DNA of 25,489 nucleotides from DATEHQ01 sp035279525. Its GTDB lineage: Bacteria; Chloroflexota; Dormibacteria; Dormibacterales; Dormibacteraceae. The stretch spans positions 1 through 25,489 of the forward strand of contig DATEHQ010000058.1 in NCBI GenBank assembly GCA_035279525.1, given 5' to 3'. The position numbers were made by a program, and so were the translations under genes. Shown here one piece after another: positions 22,638 to 25,489 of the stretch (within the stretch, counting starts at the first letter, position 1; every line of letters starts with the position of its first letter). The notes under the pieces are model-generated. The model saw only the letters and a list, made by a program, of their open reading frames with translations, was not told the origin of the DNA and made no database searches.

Positions 22638-23744
22638 GTGGGTGTACTCCAGGTGTCTGAGACCGTCGGCGGGCTTTTGATCATCGTGCTCATCTTCTAC
22701 GACCTGTTCCAGACGGTGGTCCTGCCGCGCCCGGCCGCGCGCAAGATGCAGCTCGCGCGCTTCATCGTCCGCCCGACGTGGTGGACCTGGCGCACCATCG
22801 GCCGCCGGTTTGGGAAGGTCGATCGAAGCGAGGGTTTTCTCGCCGCATTCGGGCCGCTGTCACTCCTGGGTCTTTTCATGGTTTGGGGCCTGGCGCTGAC
22901 GGCGGGCTACGCCTTGATGCTCAACGGACTCGACCTGGAGTTCCACCCCGCGATCCGCGACCTGCCTACGGCCATCTACGTCTCGGCGACGACCTTGGTT
23001 CCGCTGAGCTATGGGGACTTCGTGCCGGAGGAGGGACTCGCCCGGCTCGTGATCATCGCCGAGAGCGCAACCGGTGTCGCGATCGCGGCCCTCGCGATCA
23101 CGCTTCTGTTCTCGCTTTATGAATCATTTCGCGACCGCGAAGAGTCGGTCGTCGCGCTTGACGCGCTTGCCGGGGCGCCGCCGTCAGGCGTGCACATCCT
23201 GGAGGCCTCCGCAGAACGGAGCATCAGGCCTGAGCTCAAGGAGACGTTCGACGACTGGCGCAAGTGGTCGGCCATGGTTCTGGAGAGCCACCTCGCGTAT
23301 CCCCTCCTCGTCTACTTCCGCTCGAGCCATGACAACGAGGCGTGGATCAATTCGTTCGCGGCCATGATGGATGCGGCGGCCCTGGTCTTCACGACGGTGG
23401 AGGATGCTTCCGAGGGCGCGGCCCAGCTGATGTTCACCGTCGGCATCCACCTCGTCGAAGACCTCGGCTGGGTCTTCAGGCTCAAGCCCGCCGCCGATGG
23501 GATCGTGGAGCGCTCCGAATACGACGAGGCGGTGGACCGACTCAAGAGGGTGGGTTACAAGGTCAAGGCCGGTGACACGTGGACGGAGTTCATGCACTAC
23601 CGCCGGAAGTACGCATCGTCTTTGAACCAGATGGCCCTGCGCCTGGCGATCCCTCCCGCCCAGTGGGTCGGGGATCGCTCGTACCTGCCGCATCGCGAGA
23701 GGCCGTCGGTGTTCCGGCGCCGCAAGCCGGCGGTGAAACCCTGA
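22638..23744 (+). CDS. Two-pore-helix type ion channel with unusual filter
   Basis: A 368-residue membrane protein with an N-terminal helix (about 10-30), a second helix (about 73-95), a pore loop and a third helix (about 134-160), followed by a 200-residue soluble domain rich in helices. The pore resembles the bacterial Ion_trans_2 type (S-A-x-T-x-x-T-L-G-Y-G-D), but the filter is P122-L-S-Y-G-D127: the usual Thr and first Gly are replaced by Pro and Ser. It may be a cation channel with altered selectivity, or not a K+ channel at all. GTG 22638 is 3 bases after the SIS stop; GTG 22653 is the alternative. Its stop overlaps the oxidase gene in CTGA. Confidence 0.78.
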   Translation: MGVLQVSETVGGLLIIVLIFYDLFQTVVLPRPAARKMQLARFIVRPTWWTWRTIGRRFGKVDRSEGFLAAFGPLSLLGLFMVWGLALTAGYALMLNGLDLEFHPAIRDLPTAIYVSATTLVPLSYGDFVPEEGLARLVIIAESATGVAIAALAITLLFSLYESFRDREESVVALDALAGAPPSGVHILEASAERSIRPELKETFDDWRKWSAMVLESHLAYPLLVYFRSSHDNEAWINSFAAMMDAAALVFTTVEDASEGAAQLMFTVGIHLVEDLGWVFRLKPAADGIVERSEYDEAVDRLKRVGYKVKAGDTWTEFMHYRRKYASSLNQMALRLAIPPAQWVGDRSYLPHRERPSVFRRRKPAVKP

Positions 23745-24901
23745 AGACGTACGAGGTCGGTGTGATCGGTGCCGGCGTCCACGGCGCAAGCGCCGCGTTT
23801 CATCTTGCCTCCAACGGCGTGAAGGCCGGCGTGTTCGAGCGCGGAGGGCCGGCGAGCGGGCCGACCGGCCGCTCGTCCGCCATCTGCCGCGCCTACTACA
23901 CGAATCGCTACCTCGCGCGCGTCGCAAGGCGCTCTCTGGAAATGTTTCGCGACTTCAGCGCCGTCACAGGCGGGCGCGTTTGCGACTTTCACGCGGCCGG
24001 GGTGCTGTACCTGCATCCCGCATCCGATGCCGGCGCCGTCGCGGAATCGGCGCGCTACATGAACTCCATCGGGACACAGGTGGACGTGCTCACGCCCGAT
24101 CAGCTGCGTGCCGACTTCCCCCTGGTCGACGTCGAAGGGATCGGCGTCGCTGGATGGGAGGTCGACGGCGGATACGCCGACCCGGTGGCGACGACCGGCG
24201 GCCTGCTCGAGCGCGCCGTCGAGCTGGGTGCGGCCGCTCACCTGCACACAGCGGTGATCGATGCGCAGGCGCGCGCCGGGGGTGGAGCGAGGCTCGCCCT
24301 GGCCGGCGGTGAGCGCGTCGAGTGCGAGAGGCTCTTGATCGCCGCCGGACCATGGACTCGCGCCCTGGCGGCTGCCTTCGCCCCGCAGCTGCCGCTTACG
24401 GTGGAACGGCACTACGTGGCGACGATTCGCTGGGCGGACGCGAGGGACATGCGATTCGTGCATTCGGACGTGGTCGGCGGCTACTACTGCAAGCCAGAAG
24501 GCGAGGACCAGTACTGCGTCGGCCCGCTCACGCCCGAGCCGGAGGTGGATCCAAACGCCCCCGTCGCCGGCCTCACCTCGAGTGAGGCTCAGCGCATGGC
24601 GGACCTGGTCACGCGCCGCCTGCCGCGACTCAGAGACGCGGTCTCCACCGGCGGATGGTCGAGCCTGTACGACGTCAGCCCGGACTGGATGCCCGTGATC
24701 GGAGAGATCGCGCCTGGCGTCTTCATCGACGCAGGCACGAGCGGGCACGGTTTCAAGCTGGCACCCGCGCTCGGGGCGGACGTGGCGCGGCTGGTGATGG
24801 GCGATCCCGTGGATCCCGACCTGGGCCGGTTCTCTCCCGCGCGGTTCGAGTCCGGCGCCGAGATCTCGGCCGGATACGGGGCGGCGAGGATTCTCGGCTA
24901 G
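23741..24901 (+). CDS. FAD-dependent oxidoreductase (DAO family, sarcosine oxidase-like)
   Basis: A 386-residue flavoprotein of the DAO family, which oxidises amino acids or secondary amines such as sarcosine, glycine or dimethylglycine. The N-terminal Rossmann strand and GAGVHG motif (10-15) are followed by FERGGPASGPTGRSSA, an FAD-contact segment, then a substrate-domain half with LIAAGPWTRALA, and the C-terminal IDAGTSGHGFKLAPALG motif that binds the flavin. The only start that keeps the first beta strand is CTG 23741, which overlaps the channel stop (CTGA); the next option, GTG 23759-23761, would cut into the strand before the glycine motif. GGTGA lies 4 nt upstream. The substrate is not determined; association with an SIS sugar isomerase and an ion channel does not point to a clear pathway. 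Confidence 0.88.
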   Translation: MKTYEVGVIGAGVHGASAAFHLASNGVKAGVFERGGPASGPTGRSSAICRAYYTNRYLARVARRSLEMFRDFSAVTGGRVCDFHAAGVLYLHPASDAGAVAESARYMNSIGTQVDVLTPDQLRADFPLVDVEGIGVAGWEVDGGYADPVATTGGLLERAVELGAAAHLHTAVIDAQARAGGGARLALAGGERVECERLLIAAGPWTRALAAAFAPQLPLTVERHYVATIRWADARDMRFVHSDVVGGYYCKPEGEDQYCVGPLTPEPEVDPNAPVAGLTSSEAQRMADLVTRRLPRLRDAVSTGGWSSLYDVSPDWMPVIGEIAPGVFIDAGTSGHGFKLAPALGADVARLVMGDPVDPDLGRFSPARFESGAEISAGYGAARILG

Positions 24902-24903
24902 GG

Positions 24904-25489
24904 CTAGGCCGCCCAGCGCATCCCAGGCCCTCGCGCCCGCCGCACGGGGACTCGGTCGGGTGGAATGAAGCGGAGCTTGGCGCCAGCCCTGACCACCTGC
25001 CAGCCTCCCTCGTGCACCAGCCGGTGGTGGAGGTAGCACAGGGGCAGCAGGTTGGGCAGGTTGGTCGCCCCGCCCCTGGACCAGAACTCCAGGTGGTGGG
25101 GGTTGGTCCAGCTCAGCGGCCGCTCGCAGCCCGGCCAGCCGCAGCCCCGATGCCGGGCCTGGAGGGCTCGGCGCTGGGCCGGCGAGATGACCCGCGTCGC
25201 CCGGCCCACGTCGACCACCACCGAACCCGCCCTCAGGACCCGGCCCAGGGTGCCATCGCAGGCCAGCCGCTGCGCCGTCCGGTGGGAGACCAGCTGGCCC
25301 GTCTCCAGCTCGGCGGCCGCCGCCCCCAGCTCCCCACGCAGGCCTTGAGGCGTGGTGGTGAGGGTGAGGTGGGGCCGCACTCCATTGCGGCGGGGCAGCG
25401 TGCCCTGGTCCAGGGCGTGGTGGACCAGCTCGCCCAGGGCGTCCGCCCGGCGCTGCCTGGGCGAGCGCGTGTCCTGGGGACCCAGCCGC
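24904..25489 (-). CDS. DUF222/HNH endonuclease domain protein, C-terminal part
   Basis: The frame is open to the window end, so the N-terminal part is missing; about 194 codons are present. The segment near the edge (SPRQRRADALGELVHHALD) is the end of a DUF222 domain, typical of the 13E12-repeat-like proteins of Actinobacteria and their relatives. It is followed by the HNH nuclease: C-G-W-P-G-C zinc-type knuckle, NPHHLEFWSRGGATNLPNL and LCYLHHRLVHEGGW with the conserved histidines of the beta-beta-alpha metal fold. Such genes are often multicopy and may be linked to mobile DNA or defence, but their function is unproven. The stop is 2 bases beyond that of the convergent oxidase gene. The internal GTG at 25380 is not the start. 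Confidence 0.88.
   Translation of the reverse strand, partial: RLGPQDTRSPRQRRADALGELVHHALDQGTLPRRNGVRPHLTLTTTPQGLRGELGAAAAELETGQLVSHRTAQRLACDGTLGRVLRAGSVVVDVGRATRVISPAQRRALQARHRGCGWPGCERPLSWTNPHHLEFWSRGGATNLPNLLPLCYLHHRLVHEGGWQVVRAGAKLRFIPPDRVPVRRARGPGMRWAA

Noticed and set aside
24904..25489. HNH gene as proof of a mobile element
   Set aside because: DUF222/HNH genes are widespread in high-GC genomes; no terminal repeats, integrase or recombinase is seen.
1..25489. tRNA, rRNA, CRISPR arrays, insertion sequences
   Set aside because: None could be recognised by eye on either strand; almost the whole window is covered by protein genes and the gaps are under 140 bp.

Overview
The window comes from a very GC-rich, densely packed bacterial genome. 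A class A penicillin-binding protein, a FemAB-type peptidoglycan enzyme, a DUF222/HNH endonuclease, a SigB/SigF-like promoter and hints of leaderless transcripts suggest a high-GC Terrabacteria member (Actinomycetota or a Chloroflexota/Dormibacterota-like soil lineage). The sequence alone does not settle this. There is no rRNA, tRNA, CRISPR array, IS element or prophage; it looks like ordinary chromosome.

Layout. 1-5.6 kb: the end of a FemAB-like gene, a 948-aa cyclase/AAA/TPR regulator facing it, and a divergent class A PBP. 5.7-14.9 kb: a signalling region with three sensor histidine kinases and four receiver-only response regulators, interleaved with a 56-aa membrane protein (own stress-type promoter and terminator), DNA polymerase IV, a PAP2 phosphatase and an acidic protein of unknown function. 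14.9-20.3 kb: a tight plus-strand series of DUF2236 (MpaB-like) oxygenase, UbiB/ABC1 kinase, SDR-fold protein, KefB-type cation/proton antiporter and a DCC-family thiol-disulfide oxidoreductase. 20.3-21.0 kb: a minus-strand nitroreductase and a small protein. 21.0-24.9 kb: a plus-strand operon of DUF1003-like membrane protein, GlmS-like SIS protein, ion channel and FAD-dependent amine oxidase. The window ends inside a DUF222/HNH endonuclease gene.

Main discovery. The DCC gene (19854-20264) has in-frame TGA codons at exactly the two positions where the family has its redox cysteines (D-x-x-C-x-x-C). Read as selenocysteine, it gives D-G-T-U-G-V-U followed by an intact DCC domain. A hairpin whose loop begins with GU lies 18 nt after the second TGA, as expected for a bacterial SECIS. 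The best reading is an unrecognised Sec-x-x-Sec DCC selenoprotein next to a redox-type antiporter. Conventional gene calling would truncate it or call it a pseudogene.

Other points: two genes appear to start with CTG inside CTGA stop/start overlaps; the SDR lacks the catalytic Ser and Lys; the ion channel has an altered selectivity filter; and several genes have a TANNNT -10 box 6-9 nt before the start codon, suggesting leaderless mRNAs.
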